From Thermoanaerobacterium sp. RBIITD (lineage in GTDB: Bacteria > Bacillota > Thermoanaerobacteria > Thermoanaerobacterales > Thermoanaerobacteraceae): a DNA stretch of 64,000 bases. The notes below the pieces were generated by a model. It ran no database searches. It was not told the DNA's origin and saw nothing but the letters and a program-made list of their open reading frames with translations. The stretch spans positions 1-64,000 of the forward strand of contig NZ_LT906662.1 of the NCBI RefSeq assembly GCF_900205865.1, in the 5' to 3' direction. Each line of letters starts with the position of its first letter. Position 1 is the first letter of the stretch. Position numbers and translations under genes: made by a program. Below are positions 1 to 9,730 of this stretch, in pieces.

Positions 1-1593
1 GAAATAAAGGTAAAAATTATAAACTTCTTTTATCAAGTAATGCAAACTATCCGAGAATATATCTTACAGATGAAAATAAAGAAAACCCAACTGTGCCTCC
101 TATGTTTTGCATGTTATTGCGCAAATATCTCCAAGGTGGAAAATTATTAGATATTTATCAGATCCGATTTGATAGAATTGCTTTAATTGATATTGAAAGT
201 CGTGATGAGTTTGAGACATGGTAATAAAAACATTGGTCATAGAAATTATGGGCAGACACAGCAATATTGTATTGATTGATAAAAACAGTAGAGTTATTGT
301 TGATAGTATTAAGCGTGTATACCATGACATGAGTAAAGTACGCGAAATTTTACCAGGCTTAAAATATGACTTACCACCATCACAAAATAAAATAAATATA
401 ACTAATATTTCTAAGGATGTATTTTTTGAATCATTAAAATTACTAAAGGGTAAGAAAATCGAAAAAGCCATTTTGACTTTATTTGAAGGATTTAGCCCCG
501 TTCTATCGAGGGAAATGACTTTTAGAAGTCAAGTAAATGACAAATATGTAGAAGAACTTACAAATAATGAAATTGAAAACTTATATTTTAATTTATCAGA
601 GTTTAAGTTGACAATAACAAGCAATAATTTCAAGCCTTGTACCGCTTACATCGATAATAATCCTATTGAGTTTTCTTGTATAGATCTTAAACAGTATATT
701 AATTTAAAATTTCATAAAAATGTTAATGAAGCTGCATTGACATTTTATAAAGAAAAAGCAAATGTTGAAAACATAAAAACCCGTTCGCATGATTTAAAAA
801 AATTGATCGAAGTACATCTTGAAAGACTATACACTAAACTTGATAAACAAATGGATGAACTAAATAATGCAGAAAAAATCTGATATTTATAGATTATATG
901 GAGAACTTATAACTGCTAATTTATATAAGCTAGATAAAAAAATTAATGAATTTAAAACAATAAATTATTATACAGGAGAGGAAATCCAAATACCTCTTGA
1001 TGTTAAATACACACCTGCAGAAAACGCGCAAAGATATTTTAAAAAAATATACAAAAGCCAAAAATGCTGTTAGAATTTTAACTAAACAAATCGACGATAC
1101 TAAAGAAGAAATAGAATATTTGGAGGGTCAGCTTATAAATTTAGAGCAATGTACATTGCCAACCGAAATAGATGAAATAAGGGAAGAGCTATCTGATATG
1201 GGTTATATCAGAAAAAAAGATAAAAATAAAAAGCAAAAAAAGGTTGTTTCACAGCCAATCCATGTTGTATCGTCTGATAATTTTGATATTTACATCGGCA
1301 AAAATAACGTACAAAATGATTATCTTACTTTAAGATTTGCATCTGCAAATGATATATGGCTACACACTAAAAATATTCCAGGATCACATGTAATAATTAA
1401 AAATAAAGATAGTAATATACCATATACAACTATACTTGAGGCAGCAAAACTGGCTGCCGCACACAGCAAGGCAAAGAATTCGTCAAATGTCCCTGTCGAC
1501 TATACGTTTAAAAAATATGTTAAAAAACCATCTGGAGCAAAGCCAGGATTTGTAATCTATACAAATCAAAAAACATTATATGTTACACCATAA
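1..1593 (+). pseudogene. rqcH: RqcH / NFACT-family ribosome quality control protein, frameshifted, 5' end outside window
   Basis: The family binds the obstructed 50S subunit and adds alanine tails to stalled nascent chains; older annotations call it fibronectin-binding protein A. The reading frame starts before the window. It continues through the core 'EIMGRHSNIVLID' (near 250), a coiled-coil middle and the NFACT-R domain near the end ('DIWLHTKNIPGSHVI', then 'AAAHSKAKNSS'). Three single-base shifts break it. Near 214 'GTTTGAGAC' lacks a G compared with the expected DEFGDMV coding. Near 872 an A-run has one extra A. Near 1040 another A-run has one extra A. Correcting all three gives a continuous family-like protein. 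The conserved residues are otherwise intact, so this is either a very recent pseudogene or sequence error. Identification is confident; functional status is not. Confidence 0.85.
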
Positions 1594-1637
1594 ATTTTGG
1601 GGATAATTTTTTGAATTATCTCTTTTTATATATTTAA

Positions 1638-2192
1638 TTATTTTACTTTATTTAGTAAGACATCAAATATGTTTGTATAAATTCTTTTATTATTCTCTAA
1701 TTTGCTTTCCATCAAATAAATATTAGATACCATAAAACTATCGGATTTCAATTGAAATATTTTATTTATTTTATTCACATCAATATTTAACGATATATCT
1801 CTCGCTATTGTAATATGTGTCTTAAAATTTCTATCATCTTTTTTAAATCCTATTTTTAATAGATTGTCTTCGATTTTATCATGAAGAATTTTCAGCTCTT
1901 TATCATTGTCAATGCCAACCCATAAAATTCTATAACTTTCTTTACCTTTAAAACAGCCGATTTTATCTATTCTAATATTAAATGGAGAAAAACTTTTCGC
2001 CACATCCTCTGTTGCATCTTTAATTTTGTCTACATCGTCAGTATTTATTTCGCCTAAAAATTTGAGTGTTATATGTAAATTATCTTTTTTTGTCCATCTT
2101 CCCTTTAAAGTATATTTTTTAAGTTCTTCCTGTAAATTTGCAATTTCGTTAACGGCCATATCACTTAATTTAACTGCCAAAAATGCTCTCAT
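1638..2192 (-). CDS. thpR: RNA 2',3'-cyclic phosphodiesterase (2H family)
   Basis: The 184-aa protein belongs to the 2H phosphoesterase (LigT/ThpR) family, which opens 2',3'-cyclic phosphates on RNA ends. Both catalytic HxTx motifs are visible: HITL near residue 40 and HITI near residue 126. The usual N-terminus MRAFLAVKLS is present and the length is normal. The start has an AGGAGGATAA-type ribosome binding site just upstream. It converges with rqcH, with a gap of about 45 bp that has no obvious terminator. Cytoplasmic; the physiological substrate in Firmicutes is not settled. Confidence 0.9.
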   Translation of the reverse strand: MRAFLAVKLSDMAVNEIANLQEELKKYTLKGRWTKKDNLHITLKFLGEINTDDVDKIKDATEDVAKSFSPFNIRIDKIGCFKGKESYRILWVGIDNDKELKILHDKIEDNLLKIGFKKDDRNFKTHITIARDISLNIDVNKINKIFQLKSDSFMVSNIYLMESKLENNKRIYTNIFDVLLNKVK

Positions 2193-2311
2193 ATTATCCT
2201 CCTTTATTATATGTTATTATTTCCCTGGTAATTAATGTTTAATATAATCATCTTCAATTATGCTCATTATATACTCATTTGTGTATTTCCTTTGTTAATA
2301 AACAATTACTC

Positions 2312-2780
2312 TCAATAATCCATCTTTTTAAATCCACATTTTTTATAACACCTTATTACTCTTTCTTTAAAATCATAATCTCTTAATTCTATTCTATGCA
2401 AGTTTAATTCATTAAATATAAAATTAATTAATAATTGCAAAGCTTCTGTGCCATATCCATTATTGCGATATTTTTCTTCATCTATCATTATTTCTATTTC
2501 GCAGTTTCTATTTTTCCAAGCAATATTTCCAATGTATTCAGAAGTTTTATTTATAACAATCGCAAATTCACCTGATTTCTTTGGATTCTTTTTCCCATGT
2601 CTTCTAAAGTAGTATAGTGTCCTTACTCCAAGATTTATTTTACCAACATTTTTTATACCAGGTGCACAAGCAATCTAAGCATTATAATAAAATTGGTCAA
2701 TGAGGTTTTCATCAGTATAGTCGTTAAAAATGCTTAATATACTCCAAAGACAAAAGTATGTTAGCTGGAAAATTGGGCGT
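2312..2780 (-). pseudogene. GNAT-family N-acetyltransferase remnant
   Basis: Reading the minus strand gives a continuous RimJ/RimL-type acetyltransferase C-terminal half. It includes 'YIGNIAW', the acetyl-CoA binding segment 'EEKYRNNGYGTEAL' and the typical ending 'RCYKKCGFKKMDY' before TGA at 2312. An in-frame TAG at about 2678, just after 'LIDQFYYNA', interrupts the frame, and the N-terminal part beyond about 2750 no longer looks coding. I therefore call it a pseudogene. The substrate cannot be inferred. Confidence 0.7.
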
Positions 2781-3059
2781 TCCTATGTTTTGTGTATAAA
2801 AGGTCGCAAAAAGTTTCTCACTAATTTTACAAAATACATGTTTAAAATACAGTGGTGTCCAACTGTTCGAAATCTCTACCGTATACGTTCATCCATCCAA
2901 AATTAACTGGTAAACATCTTTTGCTGTAAATGATCTTTATTCTCTCTAAACATATCTTTAACCCCTTACTGCAATGTATTATATTCTAATTATACCCCTT
3001 AATGTTTTGAAATTCTATATTTTTCGACTTTTTGCAGTAGAATCATATGATGATCGACT
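2781..3059. other. Non-coding gap with nothing recognised
   Basis: This stretch between two gene remnants has no ORF above background, no convincing hairpin with a T-run and no similarity that I can see to other parts of the window. Confidence 0.4.
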
Positions 3060-3290
3060 GAAAGACTATTTTAACACATTAATTTTTCAGATGTTACCAG
3101 CTTAAAAATTGAAGATTGCGATACAAATGCAAAATGTATGGTTATGAAAAAGAAAGAGCAATCTGAAATATACGGAGAAGATCATCATTGTGAATTATTT
3201 AAGATTGGTATTGCGTTGCAACACCTATCTTTAATTATCACAATAAAGAAACAATTGCATAACTTGATTTGTCAACAAAAAGCTGTAAAA
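3060..3290 (+). pseudogene. Decayed copy of the GAF-like/HTH cassette regulator
   Basis: The + strand from about 3093 reads 'LKIEDCDTNAKC', then 'SEIYGEDHHCELFK', and after a frameshift 'NYHNKETIA'. These align with 'LRLEDSGTNAVD', 'AQLYGKDHYCDLFK' and 'DHYSKEIVAYLDIS' in the middle of the regulators at 15973 and 24850. No start, no HTH end and several shifts remain. This is the only copy on the plus strand. It shows that the regulator family once extended to this side of the IS21 element. Confidence 0.65.
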
Positions 3291-3431
3291 TACTAAAATA
3301 AAATTGAGCCAAATAAAGCATAAGTAATGATAAAAAAGTAATTCACATTAATCAAAAATCCTGTATGCATTTGTCAAGTGAAAGATGCGCCAAATTTCAA
3401 TCGAATTTTCCTCCACTTAGTGTGTAAAAAA

Positions 3432-4202
3432 TTAAGCAATATTCTGACTCTTTATCCATTCCTCCGTTTCTTTAAGTCTATATGAATTTCCATTCATATT
3501 TACTAAATAGGCTTTATGTGTTAGTCTATCTACCATCGCTGCTGTCATCACTGGATCTTGAAATATTTCAGCCCACCTTTCAAATGATAAGTTTGTTGTT
3601 ATTATCGTTGATTTTCTTCCTGCTCTTAATGATAAGTTTGTAAATAAAAGCTCAGATCCCTCTTTGTCAAAAGAGATATAGCCAAGTTCGTCTGCTATTA
3701 CTAGATCGTATTTCGCAAATTTGTTTTCAAAAGTGTGTAATGTTCTTTCTGATCTACTTTCTTTTAATTGATTTATTAAAGTTGGAATTGTTGTGAATAG
3801 TACTCTATATCCTGCCAAACAAGCTTTTATGCCTAGTCCTATTGCTATATGTGTTTTGCCTGTACCTGGATTTCCTGCAAGTATTACATTTTGTCCATTC
3901 TTAATAAATTCAAGTGAACTTAATATCTTTAATTTTCTATTCGCATCATCTGGTAGATACTCTACTTTTAGGTCTTCTAGATATTTTTTGTATGGAAAAT
4001 TAGCTAGTCTTATACGATTTTCTTTCGCATGTTCCTGTCTTAGATCATATTCTTTCTGGAGCAATCCGTATAAGTATTCTTCATAGCTTATATCTCTTGC
4101 TGCAGCATCTTTTGTATCTTCTCTAAAATATTTCTTTATCCCTGGTAGTTTTAAGCTTGTTGCAAATTGTTCTATTTCTTTTGATATTTCTTTTTTATTC
4201 AT
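3432..4202 (-). CDS. istB: IS21 helper ATPase IstB
   Basis: This 256-aa AAA+ ATPase loads onto target DNA and stimulates the IstA transposase. Walker A is GNPGTGKT near residue 110, Walker B is in 'YDLVIADELGY' near 168, and sensor 1 is 'STIITTNLSFERW'. The length is normal for the family. Its start lies one base beyond the istA stop, which suggests translational coupling. The protein looks intact. Confidence 0.95.
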   Translation of the reverse strand: MNKKEISKEIEQFATSLKLPGIKKYFREDTKDAAARDISYEEYLYGLLQKEYDLRQEHAKENRIRLANFPYKKYLEDLKVEYLPDDANRKLKILSSLEFIKNGQNVILAGNPGTGKTHIAIGLGIKACLAGYRVLFTTIPTLINQLKESRSERTLHTFENKFAKYDLVIADELGYISFDKEGSELLFTNLSLRAGRKSTIITTNLSFERWAEIFQDPVMTAAMVDRLTHKAYLVNMNGNSYRLKETEEWIKSQNIA

Positions 4203-4203
4203 T

Positions 4204-5805
4204 TTAAATGACGGCCTCCTCTTTGAAATTTTCGGCCTCTTTAGGTATTAAATTGCCGAATTCTTTCAGCATTTCTTTTGATTTATCTTCTATTTCATTA
4301 TTTGTTTTTGTCTTTTCTATATATTCATCAACCTTTCTTTCGCATATTATTTTTATTTTATCTGTTGTAATATCAATTGGATCTATTTTTCTCAATTTCT
4401 CAATAGCATCAAGTATTTTTTGCATACCTACTATACCTACATATTGCAAGAGATCTATGAATTCTTTCTCCCTGGTGGTATAATAGGTATGGTAGATATT
4501 TTGCAACCTTGGGTCTGCCTGTTTAAGCGCTGTGCTTGAAGGCAGGGCCCCAGGTTTTTTCTTTAGTGTATTCAAGTAGTGCTCTATTTTTATTGACCAT
4601 TCGTTAAATCCGTATATTCGCTCATGTTCGGCAATTTTTACATTGTCATAATAGCAAAGTATTTTATGCGAATATATTTTTGTAAATATGATTTTACCGA
4701 CATAAGCATCCGGTACAGAATAATGACATGAGTCTATAACTATTGTTGAATATTTATCTGCCCGCAAGTCTTCACATCTTGCTGCATCAAATGGTGGTAA
4801 TTGCGGCAGCAAATACGGTCTCTCTTCTTCAAGTATCTCTGCAGGTGACTTATTGTCTTTTAAATGATTTTTTGTATTATTCAGCTTTTTACATACTTCA
4901 TAAAGATAGTTATTAGCTTCTTCCAATGAGTCAAAGTAGTCTTTATTAGAAAATGCCTTTCTTCTTATAAATTCTACGCTTCTTTCAACGTGTCCTTTTT
5001 CATTGCCTCGATATGTATTGCAAAATCTAAATTTAAAGCAGTAATATATTGATAGTTTTAAAAGTCCTTTTGTTGGTTCTTTTTCACTCCTTCCTACAAA
5101 TTTTTTAACCATAACTTTTGCATTGTCATATACTACAGTATGATAAACGCCTTTTATATCTTCAAAGAATGATACATGTGCTTCTTGAAAGCATGAAGTA
5201 TCTTGTTTTGGAAAAAGTTTTGCAAATCTGTAATTGCCTTTGGCACTTGTAAATACCGCCATCTGAAATGTTTTTAACTCGCTTTTTATAAATAATTTGA
5301 CTTCACCCCAGTCGAATTCACACACATCTCCAAGTTGATATTCCGCCTTTATATATGCTTCTTTTTGCTCATTTAATATCTTATTTATTGCTTGGCAAAC
5401 GGATGTATAACCTATGTCATAGCCTTCTTCTCTTAAGGCATTATATATATCAATTTTCTTTTTTTGTTGTTTGGACTGTCCTAAATACCTTTTTTGCTCA
5501 TTTTCTCTAAGATAAAATTTTATGCGATTTATCACTTCCTCAGTTAACTTTATCTTATGCCTGTTTTCAATGTTGTACTTAGGTTTTTCAACTATATCAT
5601 CAATAATCTCTTGAATATCTGTATTTACATCTATTTTCCATTCATTTATCAAGTCCCTTCTCTTTTCTTCATATTTTTTAATATATTTTCTAATAACTTT
5701 TCTATCAATACCAGTTTCTCTAGATATCTGTCTTTGAGATTTACCATCTCTTATATATGATAATATTATTTCCTGTTTGTCTTTCAAAGAAATCAACTCC
5801 ATCAC
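4204..5805 (-). CDS. istA: IS21 transposase IstA
   Basis: The 533-aa DDE transposase has an N-terminal HTH ('GKSQRQISRETGIDRKVIRKY', about residues 17-37). The integrase core begins near residue 160 ('GDVCEFDWGEVKL' supplies the first Asp) and includes 'VVYDNAKVMV' (second Asp) and 'RGNEKGHVERSVEFIRR' (Glu region). A Mu-transposase-like C-terminal region follows. The given start is GTG; an ATG follows directly and a TTG four codons in gives better spacing from GAGGGAG, so the exact start is uncertain. It is followed immediately by istB. Confidence 0.93.
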   Translation of the reverse strand: MMELISLKDKQEIILSYIRDGKSQRQISRETGIDRKVIRKYIKKYEEKRRDLINEWKIDVNTDIQEIIDDIVEKPKYNIENRHKIKLTEEVINRIKFYLRENEQKRYLGQSKQQKKKIDIYNALREEGYDIGYTSVCQAINKILNEQKEAYIKAEYQLGDVCEFDWGEVKLFIKSELKTFQMAVFTSAKGNYRFAKLFPKQDTSCFQEAHVSFFEDIKGVYHTVVYDNAKVMVKKFVGRSEKEPTKGLLKLSIYYCFKFRFCNTYRGNEKGHVERSVEFIRRKAFSNKDYFDSLEEANNYLYEVCKKLNNTKNHLKDNKSPAEILEEERPYLLPQLPPFDAARCEDLRADKYSTIVIDSCHYSVPDAYVGKIIFTKIYSHKILCYYDNVKIAEHERIYGFNEWSIKIEHYLNTLKKKPGALPSSTALKQADPRLQNIYHTYYTTREKEFIDLLQYVGIVGMQKILDAIEKLRKIDPIDITTDKIKIICERKVDEYIEKTKTNNEIEDKSKEMLKEFGNLIPKEAENFKEEAVI

Positions 5806-5939
5806 TCCCTCATGTATTTTATTACATGAGAGAAATTTTATCTTAAAGTGGGGGATTTTTCAACTGAAATACTGGGGTACTTTTAGTGTAACATAGACAC
5901 TGTATTATAGAATTGGAAAAAATATGATACAGGATGTTG

Positions 5940-6480
5940 AAAGGAATGATTGATGTGGACCAATATCAGTATATCAGATAGAAGAATATGACTTTAAAGG
6001 AGGAGAATCTACCATAAGACAACTAGTACGTGAAATCAAAAACAAGAAAAAGAAGCATATAGTCCAGAGTTGATTACGAAAAAGCAATGCAGGTAGATTT
6101 GGGACAAGTAGTTTTTAAAATAAACAGGAAAGAAATAAAAGCCCATCTATTCTGTGCTAGACTATCTGCTAGTTGTGCTCCATTTGTAATAGCATATCCG
6201 ATGAAAAGAAAAGATGCTTTTTTAGACGGTCATATAAAGGAATTTGAGTTTTTTGGGCAGAATGCCAAAAAGGCTGATATACGACAATCTCAAAACAGCT
6301 TTAAAAGATAGCTGGGAAAATACGTAAGTGATGAACAAACAGATTTCAAAGCATTAAAAACCTATTATGCTTTTGAAAGTATATACTGTAATAGAGGTCA
6401 ATGCCATGAAAAGGGCCTTGTAAAAGGATTAGTAAGATTTATGCGGAGAAACGTAAAATATCAAGAACTCCTGAAAGATA
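5940..6480 (+). pseudogene. Second, unrelated IS21-family IstA transposase remnant
   Basis: Across three frames the + strand reads 'IRQLVREIKNKKK', 'MQVDLGQVVFKIN', 'AHLFCARLSASCAPFVIAYP', 'AFLDGHIKEFEFFG', 'IYDNLKTALKDSWGKYV' and 'CHEKGLVKGLVRFMRRNV'. This is the integrase core of a typical IS21 transposase, with shifts near 6080 and 6300 and no C-terminus. It differs from the adjacent intact istA and lies on the opposite strand, so it is the relic of another insertion. The open segment 6087-6311 is part of it and not a gene. Confidence 0.75.
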
Positions 6481-6482
6481 CA

Positions 6483-6717
6483 TTTGGTGTAGGCATAACA
6501 ATCATCTCCTATTACGTAAAATCCCTTTTTTGCTTCACTTTCAAATAAAATAACAGTACTATTTTCTAAATTTCTAATGGCTTAATATTATTGTTATTAA
6601 TAAAATTTTTATCTGAATCTCTTATAGAGGTTTAGTTGATAAAATACGTCTTGAGCATCTCGTAAACATAAATATTAACAATATCAAAACTATCATTGTT
6701 CTGAAATATTTATACAT
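6483..6717 (-). pseudogene. Truncated, frameshifted lipoprotein gene
   Basis: A strong GGAGG eight bases upstream precedes an ATG at 6717. The first 31 codons encode a lipoprotein-type signal (hydrophobic run ending 'FMFTRCSRR'). The frame then closes. With one shift near 6625 and another near 6565 it continues as '...NLENSTVILFESEAKKG' and 'FYVIGDDCYAYT', until it meets the IS21 remnant at about 6480. The pattern of short 'xNxVILFxSE' segments recalls the lipoprotein at 34410. Function is unknown. Confidence 0.5.
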
Positions 6718-6800
6718 ACTTAACCTCCATAATTATATACAGCAAATGAAATTGTTTTGTAATTAATAACATAGCATCGCTTTTTTCGGAAATGCTGGTG

Positions 6801-7187
6801 CTACACTTTAGTAAAAGCAAATAAAACTCCTAAAGCAGCAAATAAAATTGAATACATGGGCTTTAGAAAAATAAAATGAATGGACAAAATTCCTGTTATA
6901 TTCAAAAATATAAATATAGCATATATTATGAAAGCAAATATGATAGGATAATTAAGTATTTGCACTATTCTTTTAGGTAAGTTAATTTTAAATAAATAAA
7001 TAAGTAGTATAGTAATAAAAGCCGCCGTAAAAAAATAAAAAAAAGGAATTGAAATATATTCATACATTATATCAAAAAATCGATTTATAGTTTTATAATA
7101 TAATGTTTTCTCATAATATCTCATGTATACTAAACTCAGCAAAGCTATTAGAGCAAAAACTCCTTCATGTGACACTCTTCTTTGCAT
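6801..7187 (-). CDS. Hypothetical four-helix membrane protein
   Basis: This 128-aa protein has about four hydrophobic segments: residues 8-24, 47-66, 78-96 and 104-124. A GGGGGAT ribosome binding site lies about nine bases before the ATG, so it is probably translated. I recognise no family. It stands alone between gene remnants and the cassette array; the flanking 500 bp upstream (7188-7703) shows no other gene. Confidence 0.6.
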   Translation of the reverse strand: MQRRVSHEGVFALIALLSLVYMRYYEKTLYYKTINRFFDIMYEYISIPFFYFFTAAFITILLIYLFKINLPKRIVQILNYPIIFAFIIYAIFIFLNITGILSIHFIFLKPMYSILFAALGVLFAFTKV

Positions 7188-7703
7188 ACTTTAAATCCCC
7201 CTTTTAATTATTTAGATAAATTTATATTATATATTATTATCGCTGGCAATATTTAAGATATAAAATGCAGCTACGAGGAGTAAATAATCCATAATATATG
7301 CTTCATAGGTTAAGTGTGAACTTCATATTTTAAATATTTTTATACCAAGTAATTCATATTTTCCTACTTTTAGTTTAGCAATCCTTTATTTTTCTTTGCT
7401 AAATTTTTATTTTCTGTTGACATTTTATACCAGAATTTTTACTCCTCATAGTTTATGGAATTGTTTCTCTTAACTAATTGTCAACATTTTTTATCTCACT
7501 GAATCTACATAATATTTAGTATATAGTAAATTCTTGTATTATCGGCTTTCTTCATATGACTTTTAATTCATTAAAACATTAATACCTGAGTAATTTCCTT
7601 ATTACATTGCGGACGTTTGTTATAGCTAAATCTTCAAGTTGTGATATTTTTTATAAATATTGGACATAGTTTTTTAGTTTGAAACTTTGACAACTATATA
7701 CTT
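7188..7703. other. AT-rich intergenic stretch
   Basis: I see no gene, RNA or repeat here beyond general AT-richness. It lies downstream of the secreted-protein gene at 7704 and upstream of the membrane protein at 6801, and presumably holds the promoter of the latter. Confidence 0.4.
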
Positions 7704-8357
7704 CTAAGGATTAGTAAGGTCAAATTCAACGCTCACATCCCTGTATGCTGTCATACCATAAACGTAAATTCTACAGTCTAATATTGAATATGGTGGTACA
7801 TCAGATCTATAAGCTCCCGGGGTCGAATCTGTTGAATAATGCCATGAATCAGAAGTAGGATAAAACTTACCACCTAGCCCTGCTCCAGGATTGCGCCAAT
7901 ATACTACTCTATTTCCTGCATAGTACATACCTTGAGGTGTAGTAGAACCAAATACAGCATATATAGAAACAGTATTGTTTAACGCATTTGCTGAATATGA
8001 TAATCCAGTGGTTAAAATAATATCATCATTTTTTGTAGTAGATCCATCAATTATACTAGAAAGCGTCTGATTCAAATATTTTCCTAAATGTATATTTGCT
8101 GATTTTTGTACTATTTCCCCATTCATATTATTTAAACTAGAACTAAAAGCTGATATTTTTGAATTGTCAATCTTTGATGTAGTTAGTTTAATTTCTGATT
8201 CTGGGATTTCCCATTTCCAAACATGACCTGTTTCTGAATCAGAAATTTTAACGATTATTTTATTATTATCTGAATTATTTGCTGCAAAGGCAAAACTGAA
8301 TGATGAAACTGAAAGAAGCGCTACAACAAGAACCAATGAAACAACCTTTTTTAACAT
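7704..8357 (-). CDS. Cassette-variable secreted protein V1
   Basis: The 217-aa product begins with a clear Sec signal peptide (MLKKVVSLVLVVALL, cleavage after 'FAFAA'). The mature part is rich in Ser, Thr, Asn, Tyr and Gly and has no domain that I recognise; its C-terminal half looks like a beta-rich secreted protein. I place the start at 8357 because GGGAG lies eight bases upstream; the longer frame would translate the conserved leader. It follows the leader described at 8358-8509 and is the intact representative closest to the left edge. No catalytic motif is visible. Confidence 0.75.
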   Translation of the reverse strand: MLKKVVSLVLVVALLSVSSFSFAFAANNSDNNKIIVKISDSETGHVWKWEIPESEIKLTTSKIDNSKISAFSSSLNNMNGEIVQKSANIHLGKYLNQTLSSIIDGSTTKNDDIILTTGLSYSANALNNTVSIYAVFGSTTPQGMYYAGNRVVYWRNPGAGLGGKFYPTSDSWHYSTDSTPGAYRSDVPPYSILDCRIYVYGMTAYRDVSVEFDLTNP

Positions 8358-8509
8358 TTCTAAACATCTCCCTTTTATAGTTAGTAACACTATCTCGGTA
8401 CCAAAACAGCATACTAACTACATTTTTATTAAACATCGAATGGCCATTCATCTGTTTGACTACATTATAAACTATATTCCATCTTTTGGGAAGTTCCGAA
8501 ATTCGGCAC
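8358..8509 (-). promoter_or_regulatory. Cassette promoter, dyad box A and conserved leader (copy 1)
   Basis: Box A is GTTCCGAAATTCGGCAC (plus strand, 8493-8509). Read toward the gene it abuts a -35-like TTCCCA, a 17-bp spacer and TATAAT. The leader of about 105 nt holds the palindrome GAATGGCCATTC, a stem TAGTTAGTA/TACTAACTA enclosing a hairpin, and AAAAGGGAGATG. Box B and the regulator gene are missing here. The sequence above box A joins directly to a copy of the upstream region of the 144-aa secreted gene, which indicates a deletion. Confidence 0.7.
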
Positions 8510-8736
8510 ATTTTTGAAGTTATTCACCTCACTAATTTACTCCTCATAAATATATAACACATTAAAATTGAATTTGTTACAGATTTCTATAAATTTTTTA
8601 TTTTTTCATTAAAATAAAAATCGTAAATTCAATTTATGCCAAATTTAAGCACATACGCCCATTTTGGATCTGCAGATTAGAGAACGAAAAAGCATTTTTT
8701 AGCTTCTAATTTTCTCTCATTGCAAAATAAAAAAAA

Positions 8737-8768
8737 TAAGGACAGATTATTTTCTGTCCTTATTTTGT
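8737..8768 (-). terminator. Rho-independent terminator of the stalk-protein fragment
   Basis: The inverted repeat AAGGACAGA/TCTGTCCTT is followed, on the minus strand, by a T-run. The same hairpin lies behind the intact stalk genes at 17157 and 26360. Confidence 0.75.
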
Positions 8769-8810
8769 AAGTTACATTTGTCAACAGCTTATTATAGATA
8801 TGCACTATAT

Positions 8811-8899
8811 CTAATTACCTTGAGCAGCATCTACTGTTATAACACCATCTTTATAATCGACTTTATATCCAAACGCTTCACTTATAAACCTTAGGTGTA
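8811..8899 (-). pseudogene. C-terminal stub of a stalk-domain secreted protein
   Basis: Only the last ~29 codons remain ('...EAFGYKVDYKDGVITVD'), ending in TAG at 8811. The sequence matches the 3' ends of the genes at 17237 and 26439 almost base for base up to about 8899, where the IS3-type element begins. The insertion therefore destroyed a fourth copy of this gene. Confidence 0.75.
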
Positions 8900-9146
8900 T
8901 TATAATGCCCCCATCTGTCAAGACAATTTTTTTAAAAATCTAAGTTAGATTTTCTTACCTCCTTTATTTAGATAATTTTATATAAAATGTAAGTTAGATA
9001 CATAAACTGAAGTTGTTCGAGTCTATAGCCTTATTACAATAGATGCATACCATGTTAAACAGCTATAAACATATCATAGTAACCACTGATGCACCAAGAC
9101 ATGGAATGAGAAGTTCATCACAGGGAACATGTGATAAATGCTACAG

Positions 9147-9730
9147 ATTTAGCCAGCTTGTACAAGAATATTAGATTTTCCGTAGTAATATTCAGCAGGT
9201 GTTCTATTCCCTAATGACTGATGTGGTCTCCTGTTGTTGTAGTATTCAATATATTCTTGTGTTATTTTTCTTAGCTGATGCCCGGTTTCACAGTCTTCTA
9301 GGTAAAGCTTCTCCCACCTTGATTAGGATGATCAATGTTTAGTCCTTTTAATAAGTATGGATATAGGTATTTGCTATGCAGTCTCTTACTAAGATTTGGT
9401 CCAGGGCAAAATCCGTGTATGCTCATCTCCCGCATGTAACGGCGAGTCCTTTTACGGTTTAATGATTCCATAATCCCTCATTAGTATAGTTGTCATTCTA
9501 CGATAGCCATATTCGGGATGGGCTGTATAGACCTCATCAATGATACGCTTAATCGTGTATTCCTCATCGCTTGTTGGCACAGGCTTGTAATAAAGACTTG
9601 TGCGATTAATGCTTAAGAGCTCAGCCTGTCTGCTAATACTAAGCTTTTTATCACCCCTATCAATCATTTTCATGCGTTCCTCACGAGATTTAGAATTGGC
9701 CAGATTTTTTTTTAAGCCAGGCATTCTCAT
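9147..9730 (-). pseudogene. IS3-family transposase OrfB, broken by internal deletion
   Basis: The N-terminal part is normal ('ISRQAELLSINRTSLYYKP', 'HPEYGYRRMTTILMRDYGI'). The frame shifts near 9452 and reads on as 'SMHGFCPGPNLSKR'-type sequence up to 'IDHP' near 9325. It then jumps directly to the end of the integrase domain ('GHQLRKITQEYIEYYNN', 'RRPHQSLGNRTPAEYYYGK'). Most of the DDE core has thus been deleted and the element cannot transpose by itself. Confidence 0.8.

Larger units (their letters stand above)
3372..5893 (-). mobile_element. IS21-family insertion sequence
   Basis: The element carries istA and istB in the usual order on the minus strand. The ends are imperfect inverted repeats of about 46 bp. 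The left end begins TGTCAAGTGAAAGATGC at 3372. The right end, read inward on the minus strand, begins TGTTACACTAAAAGTAC at 5893. Both contain the inner motif ATTTCA-(A/G)T-(C/T)GA followed by TCC-CCAC. Both genes are open, so the element may be functional. No target duplication is obvious. Confidence 0.85.

Noticed and set aside
8358-8511. Conserved ORF MNGHSMFNK... running through the cassette leaders (also at 29289-29489 and 35792-36022)
   Set aside because: It has no ribosome binding site, is interrupted by TAA in the copy at 24.7 kb and runs out of frame into the V genes; conservation is explained by the structured leader.
9052-9174. 40-codon + strand ORF inside the IS3 region
   Set aside because: No ribosome binding site, no recognisable domain, and it lies in rearranged IS sequence.
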